Shown here one piece after another: positions 57,901 through 64,000 of a stretch of 64,000 nt of DNA (its first letter is position 1; every line of letters begins with the position of its first letter). The notes below the pieces were generated by a model. That model ran no database searches, was not told the origin of the DNA, and saw only the letters and a program-made list of their open reading frames with translations. Source of the stretch: Mytilus trossulus. Taxonomy: Eukaryota > Mollusca > Bivalvia > Mytilida > Mytilidae. The position numbers and the translations under genes were made by a program. Location of the stretch: contig NC_086378.1 in NCBI RefSeq assembly GCF_036588685.1, positions 35,007,578 through 35,071,577 on the forward strand. Direction: 5' to 3'.

Positions 57901-60284
57901 ACAAAAATCTTATCCGTGTTCGTCTTTTCAGAATACATTTAATCACGGCCAAAATAAATGAATAAATGAGATTTTGAAGAGACGACTTTATCTTTCATGT
58001 TTAGAAACTTTGGATCAATAGAATCCTTGTAAGTTCGAACATTCTTTCAAGGAAATCACGATAGAAAATGCAAGCCTTTAAATATTGTATAAATTAAAGT
58101 GCTACAAATACAATTAAAGAAGATGTGGTATGATTGTCAACAAGACAACTCTTTAATAGACTGAATGACATATTAGTAAGTATACTAAATATCTATACAT
58201 TCTGGAATGTTGCTATTCCAAATTTAAAAGTTCACAACGAGAAAATTGAATGTATCTCCAATCTCGATCTTATACAAGCCACGATGCTCACGATTCCAAT
58301 GTAAATGTGTACTGAGTCCAAAACGTGAACTAAAAAGTAGCAATCTTGTAAGTTTTTCAGACCTGTTTAAATCTATAATGCTTAACTATCAATCCAGATA
58401 TTTAATCATAACTTAATAAAGTCTAAGTTACTTTGGGTACATACTAATCTTGTTTTGTTCAGAATATTAAAAAAAAAACCGTTATTAATAGAAAAAAAAA
58501 AAAAAAAATCCCTTTTAGGTTCTTCCGAGAAAAATGTGAGCAGTTTGGAAGAAGCAGCTCTGAAATATCCAGATTTTAGAGATTCTTATATTGCAAAAGC
58601 CGAAAAGTCGAGACAATTCTTTGCAGACGCTGCTAACAGAGAATTGGTTGTGCAATGTTTAGAAGAAATCGAACAGAAGTGCGATCATTTAGAGGAATGT
58701 TTGAGGAAAAGTAAAAGTAAGTAAAATGAGAAAATAACTTAGTGCAAAACTTATTTGATTATAAAATTTGTTGAAACAATCATTTTTATACCCTCGCATA
58801 GACAATTTATACCTAGGAACAACCCATTCGTTCCGTCCGTTCGCCCATCTGTCTGTCTGTCTGTCTGTCCATATACCTTATATTAACAGCGCTTATTCTC
58901 ATAAACGGCTTCATAGATATTGATAACATTAACACCGTTATAAAATATACTGGAGGCTGTGCATAAACTACTAGTAATATAATCCTGGCTTATCATGGTC
59001 GAATTTATGACTTCAATATACTAAGGGGAGGGGTATCCGTTTTTTTTTATATAGTCCTATTTCTTTTGTTTAGTGTTACTACCATTAGATAAAATAGAAT
59101 GAAATTAGTTATTCAAATGAAAAATCACACACGCACAGAAAATATATTCTGCAACAAAAGAGGTAGGAATTTCCCTCGAAATATATTCCACGACAGGACC
59201 ATTTCTAAAATAAAAGTTTTACTAAAGTTTACAGCATGACAGGTTCTTTGCGTTCGGTGAGGTTATTAAAACATTATGGAAAATTTCTGAACATGCATGT
59301 TACTAAATTTTTATTTCATTCAAATGATTTCTCAAGTATCTGAAATATAGTGGCGGATCCAGGGGGGACGAGGTTCCGGGGTTTTGCCCCCCCCTTAAGT
59401 GACGATCAATGCTTTTTAAATGGAGAGATATGGTTGGGAATTCCCCTTTATCATGGGAATCCTCTTTAAAAAAAAATGGCTGGATCTGACCCTGAGTCTG
59501 CAAGTTTTTTTACAAGTATGGAGTAACTAGTTCTGGAAACCAATGTTAACTATATTCTCAACTAAAATTAAAGTTCTCTTTGGAATTATACGGCCATGGT
59601 TTGTCTTGTAGGTCTACATTGATTTATTGGTCCTACCACATTTTTGCTATTTGCATTGAGGAGTCTTTCATCGGATTGTACATAAGCAGATCAACAATTA
59701 AAGATAAACAACTTCTGCAAAACCCAGTGTGCATGATATTTATATATACAATTTCATAAATAAAAAAAAAAGGTTGCATAATTTCCGCCCTTATTCAAGA
59801 TACATACCTTGACCTATAATGGTTTACTTTTATGAAATTGTTACTTGGATTGAGAGTTGTTTCATTAGCACTCTGTCTCATACCACATCTTCCTATATCT
59901 ATGAATGATTCATTTTCTTTTTATTATTTATACATTTAAACAGATACTGTAAAGGGAGACGAGTTTTTGTTGACAGGTCCAGATTTTAACTCAGCCGACA
60001 TTTCACTTGTTGTGTTCATGGACAGAATGGTGAAGTTGGGACTTGAAGGCAGATATTTTTGTGAATCAAAGAGGCCATTATTATACGATTACTTTCAGAG
60101 AATTGGTCATAGACAGTCCGTCCAGTTATTAAGGACCGAAGTTAAGAAATTGGTCTCAATGTTCATATGGAATAGAGTTAAGGCAACAGTGCCATATGTG
60201 GCTGCTCTGGGATTAACAATTGGATTAGGCGTCTGGTTCATGAAAAATAAGTCAGCAGTTATAAATTTAGTTGTTAAAAAATAA
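42885..60284 (+). CDS. GDAP1: GDAP1-like gene, five exons, 319 aa
   Basis: Ganglioside-induced differentiation-associated protein 1 family: a GST-fold protein with a C-terminal anchor, known in animals from the outer mitochondrial membrane, where it affects fission and redox state. Exons join as 42885-42941, 44112-44304, 45190-45360, 58519-58716 and 59944-60284, with GT-AG introns and phases 0,1,1,1, giving 960 nt including the stop. The thioredoxin-like GST_N domain spans exons 1-2 (FTLYYFHGSYYSQK, then PLGQVPLL and IDYID). The GDAP1-specific insertion spans exons 3-4 (SYIAKAEKSRQFF). The GST_C domain in exon 5 has FNSADISLVVFMDRM and KRPLLYDYFQR. A hydrophobic tail helix lies at about 289-307, followed by lysines. 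Human GDAP1 is 358 aa, so this is slightly short. Exon 4 has an alternative in-frame donor 6 bases upstream. Intron 3 is 13.2 kb because of a giant inserted element. Confidence 0.88.
43365..43425. repeat. Short dispersed fragment in GDAP1 intron 1
   Basis: 'cttgaatatgcatgaaatat' and 'actggacaaaaaaaatcaatcaa' resemble 44835-44893 ('ctaaacatgaatgaaatatttggcactggacgt'). A repeat remnant. Confidence 0.4.
43697..44010. mobile_element. Family C MITE in GDAP1 intron 1
   Basis: 'actatttgccaattttcgat' at the left is answered by 'tctaattggcaaatagatta' at the right. The interior shares 'tatcggacaaaattg' with 12213 and 'ggtaaatttgctc...gctc' type words with 10960. It ends about 100 bases before exon 2. 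Confidence 0.6.
44112..44304 (+). CDS. GDAP1: GDAP1 exon 2 (aa 20-83)
   Basis: The acceptor is 'cttccctattgcag' and the donor 'gtaagt' (44305). It continues the GST_N domain: EKGCQFNRKFINIHTGE, MNPLGQVPLL with the cis-proline position, and SEKIIDYIDEEI. The reading frame is open upstream to an ATG at 44034. The alignment of exon 1 to exon 2 across the splice argues that 44034 is not the start. Confidence 0.87.
44480..44895. repeat. Dispersed repeat in GDAP1 intron 2
   Basis: Distinctly richer in G+C than its flanks. It contains 'ggatgcctagggctgagaga', 'cttgcaacagctctttacgg' and ends 'tgaatgaaatatttggcact', which recalls the fragment at 43365. The open frames at 44403-44853 lie in it and have no recognisable product. 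Confidence 0.45.
45190..45360 (+). CDS. GDAP1: GDAP1 exon 3 (aa 84-140)
   Basis: The acceptor 'tttttttttccag' precedes the exon and the donor GTAATG follows. It encodes GPILVPDLNTPVGKEVQRLR, then a segment with FGLFFNPDLSTSG that corresponds to the 'HPEL' region of vertebrate GDAP1. Phase 1 at both ends. Confidence 0.87.
45538..45810 (-). repeat. Dispersed repeat, family A, reverse orientation
   Basis: Same order of words as 37800-38085: 'aggagcctgtaattcagtgg', 'ttgctcattgttgaaggccg', 'tggtctcttgtggagagttg', 'ttataccacatcttctt'. It lies between exon 3 and the giant element. Confidence 0.75.
45895..45900. repeat. Left target-site duplication GTTACG of the giant element
   Basis: GTTACG directly abuts the left terminal inverted repeat. 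The identical hexamer directly abuts the right one at 57893-57898. Confidence 0.8.
45901..46160 (+). repeat. Left terminal inverted repeat, 9 motif copies
   Basis: Nine units around (C/G)(C/T)TAAAGTCCACAA, the third with TTAAGTCC. The array is followed by 'tattatcaaaagatcaattcg' and 'actcccaatagtatatat', all mirrored at the right end. The last unit has lost the CAC (GTCCAAAC) on both sides. The 61- and 66-codon frames here are repeat shadows. Confidence 0.9.
46161..46664. repeat. Insertion interrupting the left arm, ends in CCCGCG hairpin
   Basis: About 500 bases present in the left arm but absent from the right arm. It ends at ACCCGCGATATCACGGGT (46647-46664). It probably represents a later insertion of the element family also marked at 37570-37590. 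Confidence 0.5.
46665..46790. repeat. Inner left arm of the giant element
   Basis: 'acatagtaaacataaaat' and 'gtaatgaaatatttttca' (46675-46715) are the reverse complement of 57525-57570. 'aaaggacaaggtatgataag' (46742-) is the reverse complement of 54100-54131. The two partners of this one arm now lie 3.4 kb apart, so the right half was rearranged or expanded. Confidence 0.6.
46860..47415. promoter_or_regulatory. Cluster of X-box-like motifs (GTTGCCTAGCAAC)
   Basis: GTTGCCTAGCAAC at 46870-46882 fits the RFX X-box consensus (GTNRCC, 0-3 bases, RGYAAC). GTTGCTTAGCAAC at 47215-47227 is one base off. Half-sites with TAGCAAC occur at about 47025, 47036, 47055, 47202, 47383 and 47401. Eight motifs in about 550 bases stand out. 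Whether they bind RFX proteins or are only a degenerate tandem repeat cannot be told from sequence. Confidence 0.45.
47520..47812 (+). repeat. Family J, reverse orientation
   Basis: 'aagtcaggagcctctgac', 'ttttagtttcctgtgtata', 'ggtggccttcagttgttg' and 'ggtcgggttgttgtctcttt' are the complement of the order at 31908-32230. Confidence 0.75.
48035..48115. repeat. GACG/GAAC-rich simple repeat
   Basis: A run of GGACGAAC-, GGCGGAC- and ACGGACG-type words, related to the (CCGT)n patch at 13449 read on the other strand. The 64-codon frame across it is not a gene. Confidence 0.6.
48712..48900 (+). repeat. tRNA-derived SINE with A and B boxes
   Basis: TGGCCGAGTGG (48720-48730) is a good Pol III A box and GAGTTCGACCC (48780-48790) a good B box. 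The anticodon stem is degenerate and the A-to-B spacing suits a class II (Leu/Ser-type) tRNA with a long variable arm. A non-tRNA body ('gatggtgcgggtgcactcg') and an AT-rich tail with a repeated 'gaatgtct' follow. More likely a SINE than a functional tRNA. Confidence 0.6.
48916..49180. mobile_element. Foldback MITE, family E
   Basis: TCATTGAGTGTGTAGCCAAA at the left is answered by the complement of 'cctttgacttcacactcaat' at the right. Inner arms GTTAGCTGAACCGTGAAGTC / 'atgactttatggttcatctt' and 'gtcaggtttactaccctc' / 'gagggtagttaacctgac' also pair. The centre is GATTGGCAATC. Non-coding; half of it recurs at 35615-35830. Confidence 0.7.
49545..49700. repeat. Dispersed repeat, family G, diverged
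   Basis: 'agtggtggatccagaaatg' at the left and 'ccccctaaatccgtctctg' at the right recall the GGCGGATCCAG ends of the element at 59351. Nothing else was identified from 49700 to 50880 except a (GGAC/GGAT)n patch at 49865-49905. Confidence 0.4.
50887..50914 (+). repeat. Left inverted repeat flanking the LINE
   Basis: GACATGAGCGCCAACGTAGA followed by CCACCATG is the reverse complement of 53868-53895 with about three mismatches. The two copies bracket the LINE at a distance of 3.0 kb. Confidence 0.75.
51061..52839 (-). pseudogene. LINE reverse transcriptase part, 592 codons
   Basis: Non-LTR reverse transcriptase. It has NKASGPDKIS (about 106-114), RPVSLTSV (167-174), HGFRQKRSC (202-210), DFSKAFDTVPH (237-247), SGVPQGTVLGPLMF (292-305) and the catalytic FADD (323-326), followed by YLGVELSS and a thumb/C-terminal region ending HRYP. 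The catalytic aspartates are present and the frame is unbroken from here to the end, so this part looks young. There is no RNase H domain. It is separated from the upstream endonuclease only by one stop codon. Listed as a pseudogene because the whole ORF is 5'-truncated and interrupted. Confidence 0.85.
52891..53823 (-). pseudogene. LINE endonuclease part (APE-like), N-terminally truncated
   Basis: An apurinic-type endonuclease (EEP fold) with TGDFNIPDIQW (the GDFN catalytic motif), a TRGNNILDLVFTTN region and GISDHEAVIVD (the SDH motif). The first part (ATETHLDKQISSSEILDPEF) supplies the second catalytic ETHL motif upstream of the apparent GTG start at 53688. The N-terminal asparagine motif is missing. 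It ends at a TAA (52891-52893), after which the frame continues as NIRRNIKNLLEVEHKN into the reverse transcriptase. Confidence 0.8.
53868..53895 (-). repeat. Right inverted repeat flanking the LINE
   Basis: 'caagatggtctacgttggcg' followed by CTGATGTC pairs with 50887-50914. Both copies lie next to a 'tcaaattt' word, which might be a target duplication, although the edges do not line up cleanly. Confidence 0.7.
54087..54310. repeat. Displaced inner arm of the giant element with GTCGAAATTTTGA-type minisatellite
   Basis: 54087-54131 pairs with 46742-46790. 54132-54310 (words such as AAATTTCGACTTTACTTCAA) pairs with 57360-57500, which carries a degenerate ~21-23-base tandem of TCGAAATTTTGAGTTTGAGA. 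A further diverged copy lies at 54835-54910. Confidence 0.65.
54325..54535. mobile_element. Possible small MITE, GCGTTCACACG ends
   Basis: 'tgatgcgttcacacgtaatt' at the left and 'gtacgtgtggacaaggcatt' at the right are imperfect reverse complements. The interior is rich in GAATTCG and CGAATT words. No clear target duplication. Confidence 0.4.
54948..55010 (+). repeat. Family A fragment
   Basis: 'aaaagatgtggtattattgcc' and 'aatgagacgg' form a short family-A head that runs directly into the CpG-rich tandem block. Confidence 0.55.
55029..56480. repeat. CpG-rich tandem duplication, ~0.71-kb unit, two copies
   Basis: The unit starting near 55045 ('ttcacattttgcc...attgctcccgtttgag') recurs from about 55757. 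Paired anchors are GTTCGTAACAGATTCCTAC (55173 and 55877), CGTAACATTCGGGGAAACTC (55247 and 55951) and GCGATAGAGCGGACCGTGAT (55563 and 56289), so the period is 704-726. TCG, CGA and CGTA words are far denser than in the rest of the window. Frames of up to 154 codons occur on both strands but none is conserved between the two copies, so I call no gene. Confidence 0.8.
56471..56990. repeat. Tandem duplication, ~250-bp unit, two copies
   Basis: 'gaaagatacaaatcggatta' at 56477 recurs at about 56727 as 'aaaagatacaaattagatta'. Both units continue through 'cttcctgaacaatat', 'aggatcttgatcagac' and 'gggaatggtcctgtcaa'. Confidence 0.8.
56995..57200. repeat. Cryptic GATCGT/GAGGTCG repeat block
   Basis: Many overlapping words such as GATCGTAGTACGATCGTG, 'cgtggtgaggtcg' and 'gatcgcagtaaggtcgtatc' form a degenerate simple array with local palindromes. 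The non-coding character is inferred. Confidence 0.55.
57301..57327. repeat. T27 homopolymer
   Basis: Twenty-seven consecutive T. It could be the poly(A) of a retroposed insertion read on the other strand, but no head was recognised. Confidence 0.85.
57613..57892 (-). repeat. Right terminal inverted repeat, 10 motif copies
   Basis: The reverse complement of 45901-46160 with few substitutions and one extra motif unit (around 57775-57795, carrying GTGTACTTTAGCGG). The following GTTACG (57893-57898) is the right target-site duplication. Confidence 0.9.
58118..58170 (+). repeat. Family A fragment
   Basis: GAAGATGTGGTATGATTGTC and 'aacaagacaactctt' form a diverged family-A head in the last part of intron 3. 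Otherwise 57900-58518 holds no recognised feature. Confidence 0.6.
58519..58716 (+). CDS. GDAP1: GDAP1 exon 4 (aa 141-206)
   Basis: The acceptor 'aaatcccttttag' and donor GTAAGT (58717) bound it. It encodes the GDAP1-specific helical insertion: EEAALKYPDFRDSYIAKAEK, then ELVVQCLEEIEQKCDHLEE. An alternative donor GTAAAA at 58711 would remove two residues (S-K) without changing frame. Confidence 0.85.
58785..58875. repeat. (CTGT)n patch in GDAP1 intron 4
   Basis: 'ccgtccgttcgcccatctgt' is followed by repeated CTGT to about 58868, the same kind of patch as at 13449. 'ataccctcgcatagacaat' precedes it. Confidence 0.6.
59349..59495. mobile_element. Family G MITE (GGCGGATCCAGG ends)
   Basis: GTGGCGGATCCAGGGGGGAC at the left is answered by 'atggctggatctgaccctg' at the right, an imperfect inverted repeat. 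The interior has 'gaccatcaatgc'-like and 'gggaattcccctttatcat' words. Other diverged copies are at 23346, 49545 and 62745. Confidence 0.6.
59800..59905 (-). repeat. Family A fragment upstream of GDAP1 exon 5
   Basis: 'ttgacctataatggtttact', 'gagagttgtttcattagcac' and 'tcataccacatcttcctata' form a family-A copy in reverse orientation that ends about 40 bases before the exon 5 acceptor. Confidence 0.65.
59944..60284 (+). CDS. GDAP1: GDAP1 exon 5, terminal (aa 207-319)
   Basis: The acceptor 'tttatacatttaaacag' precedes it and phase 1 joins to exon 4. It encodes the GST_C core (GPDFNSADISLVVFMDRMVK) and 'FCESKRPLLYDYFQRIG'. It ends with a hydrophobic tail (VPYVAALGLTIGLGVWFMKN) and a lysine end, the expected mitochondrial outer-membrane tail anchor. 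Stop TAA at 60282-60284; AATAAA at 60287-60292. Confidence 0.88.
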
Positions 60285-60286
60285 AA

Positions 60287-60292
60287 AATAAA
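60287..60292 (+). promoter_or_regulatory. GDAP1: Probable GDAP1 polyadenylation signal
   Basis: AATAAA begins two bases after the stop codon. If it is used, the 3' UTR would be very short and cleavage would fall in the first minisatellite unit. Confidence 0.5.
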
Positions 60293-60296
60293 ATTA

Positions 60297-60590
60297 TGCA
60301 ATATATGGTTTTGATCGTCCATTTCAATTTAGATATGCAGTATCTGATTTTGAGCGTCCGTTTAAATTTGAATATGCAGTATAGGATTTTGAGCGTCTGA
60401 TAAATTCAAATACGCAGTATAGGATTTTGAGCGTCCGTTTAAATTTAAATATGCAGCATAGGATTATGAGCGTCCATTTCAATTTAAGTATGCAGATATG
60501 TTTTTTTGACGTCCGTTAAAAATTGAAAATACAATTATATGATTTTGAGCATCCGTTTTATAAATTTAAATATGCAATCTATAGTCGGGT
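60297..60590. repeat. 39-bp minisatellite just after GDAP1, about 7 units
   Basis: The core 'tttgagcgtccgtttaaatt' followed by 'atatgcagtatagga' repeats. The CGTCC word recurs at 60316, 60355, 60394 (CGTCT), 60432, 60471, 60510 and 60550 (CATCC), a spacing of 38-40. Units are 80-95% alike by eye. Confidence 0.9.
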
Positions 60591-60650
60591 TGTTGTCTCT
60601 TTGACACAGTCATTCCCTATTTCCATTTTCAATTTTGATCGTCTAATTTT
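60591..60650 (+). repeat. Family J fragment
   Basis: 'tagtcgggttgttgtctctt' and 'attccctatttccattttca' are the reverse-oriented head of family J. 60650-61060 shows nothing further. Confidence 0.6.
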
Positions 60651-61064
60651 AAGTACTTGTTTTTTTTAACGTGTTTTTTTTTCTTCATATTTCTACTATA
60701 TTTATAAAAGGTTACTTCAAATGGAATCTATGCCTCATGAGAAGTGAAATCACTAAATCTGTATTGATATTATTATATTAAATATTGTTTAAAAAAAAAA
60801 GATCCACCGTTCATGTTTAATTTAAACACAAGCATTTTATGTGATTTGTAGCAAAAGTAGCAAAGGGGATGGAAACAAGTTATAACAACATTAGTGACGT
60901 CCTCTCCCTTCATAGTATCGATCATATCATGTCAAAGTAAATTCTATCTCATAAACTACTTTGTTGTTAAAATAAATAGATAGCCAAATGTATAGGATAT
61001 GTATAATATATATCTAACAGAGAACCAAGAATCAAAATCCAGAGACGGTACTATCACAAGAAAA

Positions 61065-61270
61065 TTAATTACAAGGAGAAAACCGAACATTGGTTAAGAC
61101 TAAAATGCTTTTCATTCTCCTTTTAGGGCATTTGTAGTGATGCCGGACAAAATTAAATCTTCCGCTATAGGTCATAGAAACGCGTTCATTGTAACCCTTT
61201 GAGAGCTTCTCAAAATCCAATTGTAGCTTTCCCTGCTTGAATAGATGTGGCAAGCATATAGTACCTATGT
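61065..61270 (-). CDS. Candidate terminal exon, unrecognised product
   Basis: A minus-strand frame of 67 codons reads from an acceptor-like 'ttatttaccgtatag' (61271-61285) to a TAA at 61065. It includes ICLPHLFKQGKLQLDFEKLS and RFNFVRHHYKCPKRRMK. It begins ACATAGG with two bases before the first full codon, the same phase and similar wording as the exon at 63020-63124 (ACATCGG). It could be an alternative last exon of that gene, a decayed duplicate, or chance. No family was recognised. Confidence 0.3.
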
Positions 61271-61419
61271 CTATACGGTAAATAAATATCACTGAAGATT
61301 CCCGTGTCTAAGACTTGTTCAAATGATAATCAAACGATCGCAGACCTGCAATTAATATCAAATTCCTTATTCATAAAGATATTCAAATATTAACATTTAC
61401 ACCGTGTACAAAAGAGGCG

Positions 61420-61660
61420 AAAGATACAAGAAAGTTGAAAATAAACTGACAATGCCATGGCTCAGGCTCAAAAGAAATAGATCAACAGACAACCAAAAGT
61501 ACACAAAACACAACATAAAAACACAGACTGAACAACACGCACTCACAAAACTGGGGGTTATCTCTAGTGCTCCAGGAGAAGGGTAAGCAGATCCTGCCTG
61601 CTCCACCTGTGGTACCCGTCATGTTGCTCATGTTAGTACACACCTGGTTAATTATTGAAT
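61420..61660 (-). repeat. Dispersed repeat, family F, reverse orientation
   Basis: 'agtgctccaggagaagggta', 'agcagatcctgcc' and 'tcatgttgctcatgttag' match 11990-12085 in order. The overlapping short frames are repeat-derived. Confidence 0.6.
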
Positions 61661-62004
61661 ATATCTTCTGTTGTCCTTGGTTTTCAACCTTACAAGCCAA
61701 CATATAAGGATTATCCAGAAATTGCATCGACAACGTATAAATTTTACTTTATACAAGGCATCGAAGAATACTTCATAGTCTTATTTTGTAAAATACTATT
61801 AATTATTATGGTAAAGCAAGTAACAAGAAACATAAGTGTGAGATAAGGATTAGGCAGAAACATGCTGATAAGTTCGTCACTTTACAGAAACAAAAAAAAA
61901 TCGGTACAAATAGAAATACCTTGTTTCAAAATAAAGAATAAAACCAATTCGAAAAAAAAATTTAGTAACTAGTTTTCATAAACTCAAATATATTTAACAA
62001 TAAC

Positions 62005-62155
62005 ATGCAGCACAAACACCTCTACACCCACCCATACACACCCCCCAACAAAACATACACACACTCTTTCATACGACTCACTCACTCAAACTTGTACATA
62101 CATTCTCTCACATACTTACTCCTACTCTCTCAATCACACAGACCGATACACATGT
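62005..62155. repeat. Degenerate CA/CT-rich simple sequence
   Basis: Almost purine-poor text of ACAC, CTCTC and CACCC words (for example 'acacacactctttcatacg'). The 69-codon frame through it is low complexity and not called. Confidence 0.6.
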
Positions 62156-62238
62156 ACTCCCACAGCTCAATAATGAAAGATGGTCAAAGAACACTTGTAG
62201 TTGTAATTATTTAAAAATATGCCCATTTTCCACTGTGG

Positions 62239-62369
62239 TTATGTTAAGTCCATGTTTTCTGTAGATTTGCGAAAGAATCCCCATCTCTTTTGGTTCCATG
62301 GGTTTGTCTTATACCAACCAAAGGCAACTTCTGACTCGTCTGTAGCGACCTTCAACTTTACAATCATTC
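62239..62369 (-). CDS. Terminal exon of the unrecognised gene
   Basis: The acceptor 'tttaattttcag' is followed by GAATGATTGTAAAG. The frame set by the previous exon gives G|MIVKLKVATDESEVAFGWY and so on to TAA at 62239-62241. It is only 131 bases long. Confidence 0.55.
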
Positions 62370-63796
62370 CTGAAAATTAAAAAAGTCGGCGTAATTGTTT
62401 CTGTATTTATAAAACTGAAAAAAAATGTAATATCATTTACAACAAAATGCCAAACACTATCCTCGGGTTTGATTTTTGATTTTTTTTATAATTAATTGTG
62501 TATATTATAGTTCAATTATGTACTTGTTAACCCTATACATATTATAATGTCATTATTCTTTTGTTTGATTTGTGTCGTTGTGTTGCTGCTTTGTTGGCGT
62601 AACCCGCACATCAGTTTAAATGTAATCAAACATTTGTTAAATATGATTGAAATAATTTGCCCTCGTCCTCTGACACATGACATTTCATATAGACACTACT
62701 TCTCTTATGGAACCGTTGACTATATCCGTTTGACCTCGGTCTTCAGTAGGGTGTTTGAACCCCCTTTTTATGAACAATGGTATTAAAAGGGGACACATTA
62801 TCGGTACCCCTTTTATCCTGGATTGGGAACATAGTACCTTATATAAATGGCTTGATCCGACCTTGATATTTTTAGGAATTTTGATTGCAGTCAATTGACG
62901 TATTGAGTCACATCTCGTTTTACTCGCATTTTTATATAATATCTGTTATAATTATGGATGTATCTTCTTAGGTTTTGAAATTGAATTAACCTTGTTCCCA
63001 ACCCTCGAAATAGCTTTACCTTCTTTAATTTTAACAAAACACTCATTTGTTTTCTCTGACAAGTCTTTTGTCTTTACATATGTGTTGCTTAAAAAATTGT
63101 ACGGGTTGTCTTGGTAACCGATGTCTGCAAATAAAAAAGTAGGTACGTTATTAAATTTACTCATTGAAATTGTAAAATTATAAAACAAACAGTGTATTGT
63201 AAGCGTAGATATTGCCTTATGAAAACCTCTGATTTCTCAAGAATACTATTTTTATAATGTATTTTTGTTCGACAGATTTGCTCTGGTTCTATGGTGTGTT
63301 TTGTGTAGTATTGTATGCCTTTTGGACTTTTTTTCGTTTTTAGCCAACGTGTTGTCAGTTTATTTTCGACTTATGAGTTTGAATGTCCATTTGGTATCTC
63401 TCGCCTTTATCTTATGTTGCATTGTCGTTTGTTTGTGTTGCACTTCAGTGTTCTGTTGTTTCGTTGATTCTCCCTTAAAGTTGACGTGTTTCCCTCGGTT
63501 TTAGTTCGTAACGCGGATTTGGTAACTCTCAATCGATTTATGAATATTATGCGGTATAATACTTATATAAAAGGCCGTCGCAATTTAGAACTGACCAAGT
63601 ATATTTGAAAAAAAATGTTTGACGTTATTCAATCAAAATAAACGTTACAAAATAAAACGACTGACTTACTATTGTTATTGTGTTGTTCTTTTGTCAGCTC
63701 AGATGGTTTTTCTTTCGTTATCTGCATGTCTGATTTGTAATTAACATATTGTATATCTGGAAGCTTCACTTTAAATCCGTTTGCAGTTTGAAATTC
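62239..63796 (-). CDS. 3' part of an unrecognised multi-exon gene (three exons)
   Basis: Three minus-strand segments join with GT-AG borders and matching phase: 63796-63670, 63124-63020 and 62369-62239 (stop TAA). The product fragment starts EFQTANGFKVKLPDIQYVNY, continues through GYQDNPYNFLSNTYVKTKDL and FVKIKEG, and ends VAFGWYKTNPWNQKRWGFFR plus KSTENMDLT, 120 residues in all. The 5' exons must lie beyond the window. I recognise no domain. It is hydrophilic, with no signal peptide or membrane segment in this part. The first intron (63125-63669) carries a family-F repeat. Confidence rests on the phase agreement across both joins. Confidence 0.55.
62745..62875. repeat. Family G fragment in the last intron
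   Basis: 'gtttgaacccccttttt', 'ggggacacattatcggta' and 'cctggattgggaac...ggcttgatccgacc' are a diverged family-G copy. The 79-codon plus frame across it is not called. Confidence 0.45.
63020..63124 (-). CDS. Internal exon of the unrecognised gene
   Basis: The acceptor 'ttttttatttgcag' precedes ACATCGGTTACCAAGAC. The donor GTAAAG follows GAAG at 63020. It is 105 bases, phase 1 to phase 1. A later donor (GTTAAT, 62990) would put the next exon out of frame, so the earlier one is preferred. Confidence 0.55.
63265..63535 (+). repeat. Dispersed repeat, family F, long copy
   Basis: 'gctctggttctatggtgtgt', 'tttagccaacgtgttgtcag', 'ttatgagtttgaatgtccat', 'tgttgcacttcagtgttct' and 'tttccctcggttttagttcg' occur in order. 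It is the most complete copy in the window and defines the family. The 79-codon frame is repeat-derived. Confidence 0.7.
63670..63796 (-). CDS. Upstream exon of the unrecognised gene
   Basis: The acceptor 'ttcggatttttttgcag' precedes GAATTTCAAACTGC, and the donor GTAAGT follows at 63669. It is 127 bases, entering in phase 0 and leaving in phase 1, and encodes EFQTANGFKVKLPDIQYVNY and a charged, Asn-rich end. No ATG-led first exon was found between 63797 and 64000. Confidence 0.55.
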
Positions 63797-64000
63797 CTGC
63801 AAAAAAATCCGAACGTTAATCAATATTTCCAACAAGACTAACAAAAAATATACATGTATATGCAGTATAGGACGAGATTGATTTCAGTTAAGGAATCATA
63901 GTTCAGTATTTATACACAAGATAGAACAACAAGTGATTAAAGTTAACAATATCATTTTCCGTTTTGAATTGGTGGATATTTTTGTATAAGCCTAGGTCAC

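Overview
The window looks like nuclear DNA of a bivalve mollusc, most likely a marine mussel (Mytilus or a close relative). It is AT-rich, gene-sparse and full of short dispersed repeats. Its genes are eukaryotic: leucine-rich-repeat/TIR receptors and a spliced GDAP1-type gene with GT-AG introns. The species assignment is inference from gene types and from repeat families I associate with bivalves; nothing in the sequence proves it.

Layout. (1) 1-29 kb: one intronless Toll-like receptor gene on the minus strand (6073-8631), set among repeats. These include a decayed hAT transposase fragment cut by an 81-bp hairpin element with an 8-bp target duplication, a TTAA-flanked 0.6-kb inverted-repeat element, a 5'-truncated LINE, several tandem arrays and a tRNA-derived SINE. 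(2) 29-42 kb: two more intronless TLR genes on the plus strand (29065-31611 and 39189-41741). All three receptors share one plan: signal peptide, LRR ectodomain with an N-terminal cap and a single C-terminal cap, one membrane helix and a cytoplasmic TIR domain. (3) 42.9-60.3 kb: a five-exon GDAP1-like gene on the plus strand (a GST-fold protein with a C-terminal membrane anchor, 319 aa as assembled here). About 91% of its third intron is one 11,992-bp composite mobile structure (45901-57892). This has about 260-280-bp terminal inverted repeats built from 9-10 copies of a TAAAGTCCACAA-type motif, and it is flanked by a 6-bp direct repeat, GTTACG. (4) 60.3-64 kb: a 39-bp minisatellite beginning at the GDAP1 polyadenylation signal, then the 3' part of an unrecognised minus-strand multi-exon gene whose three exons join in consistent phase.

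How the genes relate. The three receptors are a local gene-family expansion and are predicted to sense ligands at a membrane and signal through TIR adaptors. The first and third share coding and 3'-UTR sequence, yet the third resembles the second around the C-terminal cap and membrane helix, which suggests gene conversion. GDAP1 is expected on the outer mitochondrial membrane and has no evident functional tie to the receptors. The most unusual object is the giant inverted-repeat element in the GDAP1 intron: I recognise no transposase in it, and it has accumulated a LINE, a SINE, smaller inverted-repeat elements, a cluster of X-box-like motifs and a block of tandem repeats unlike its surroundings.
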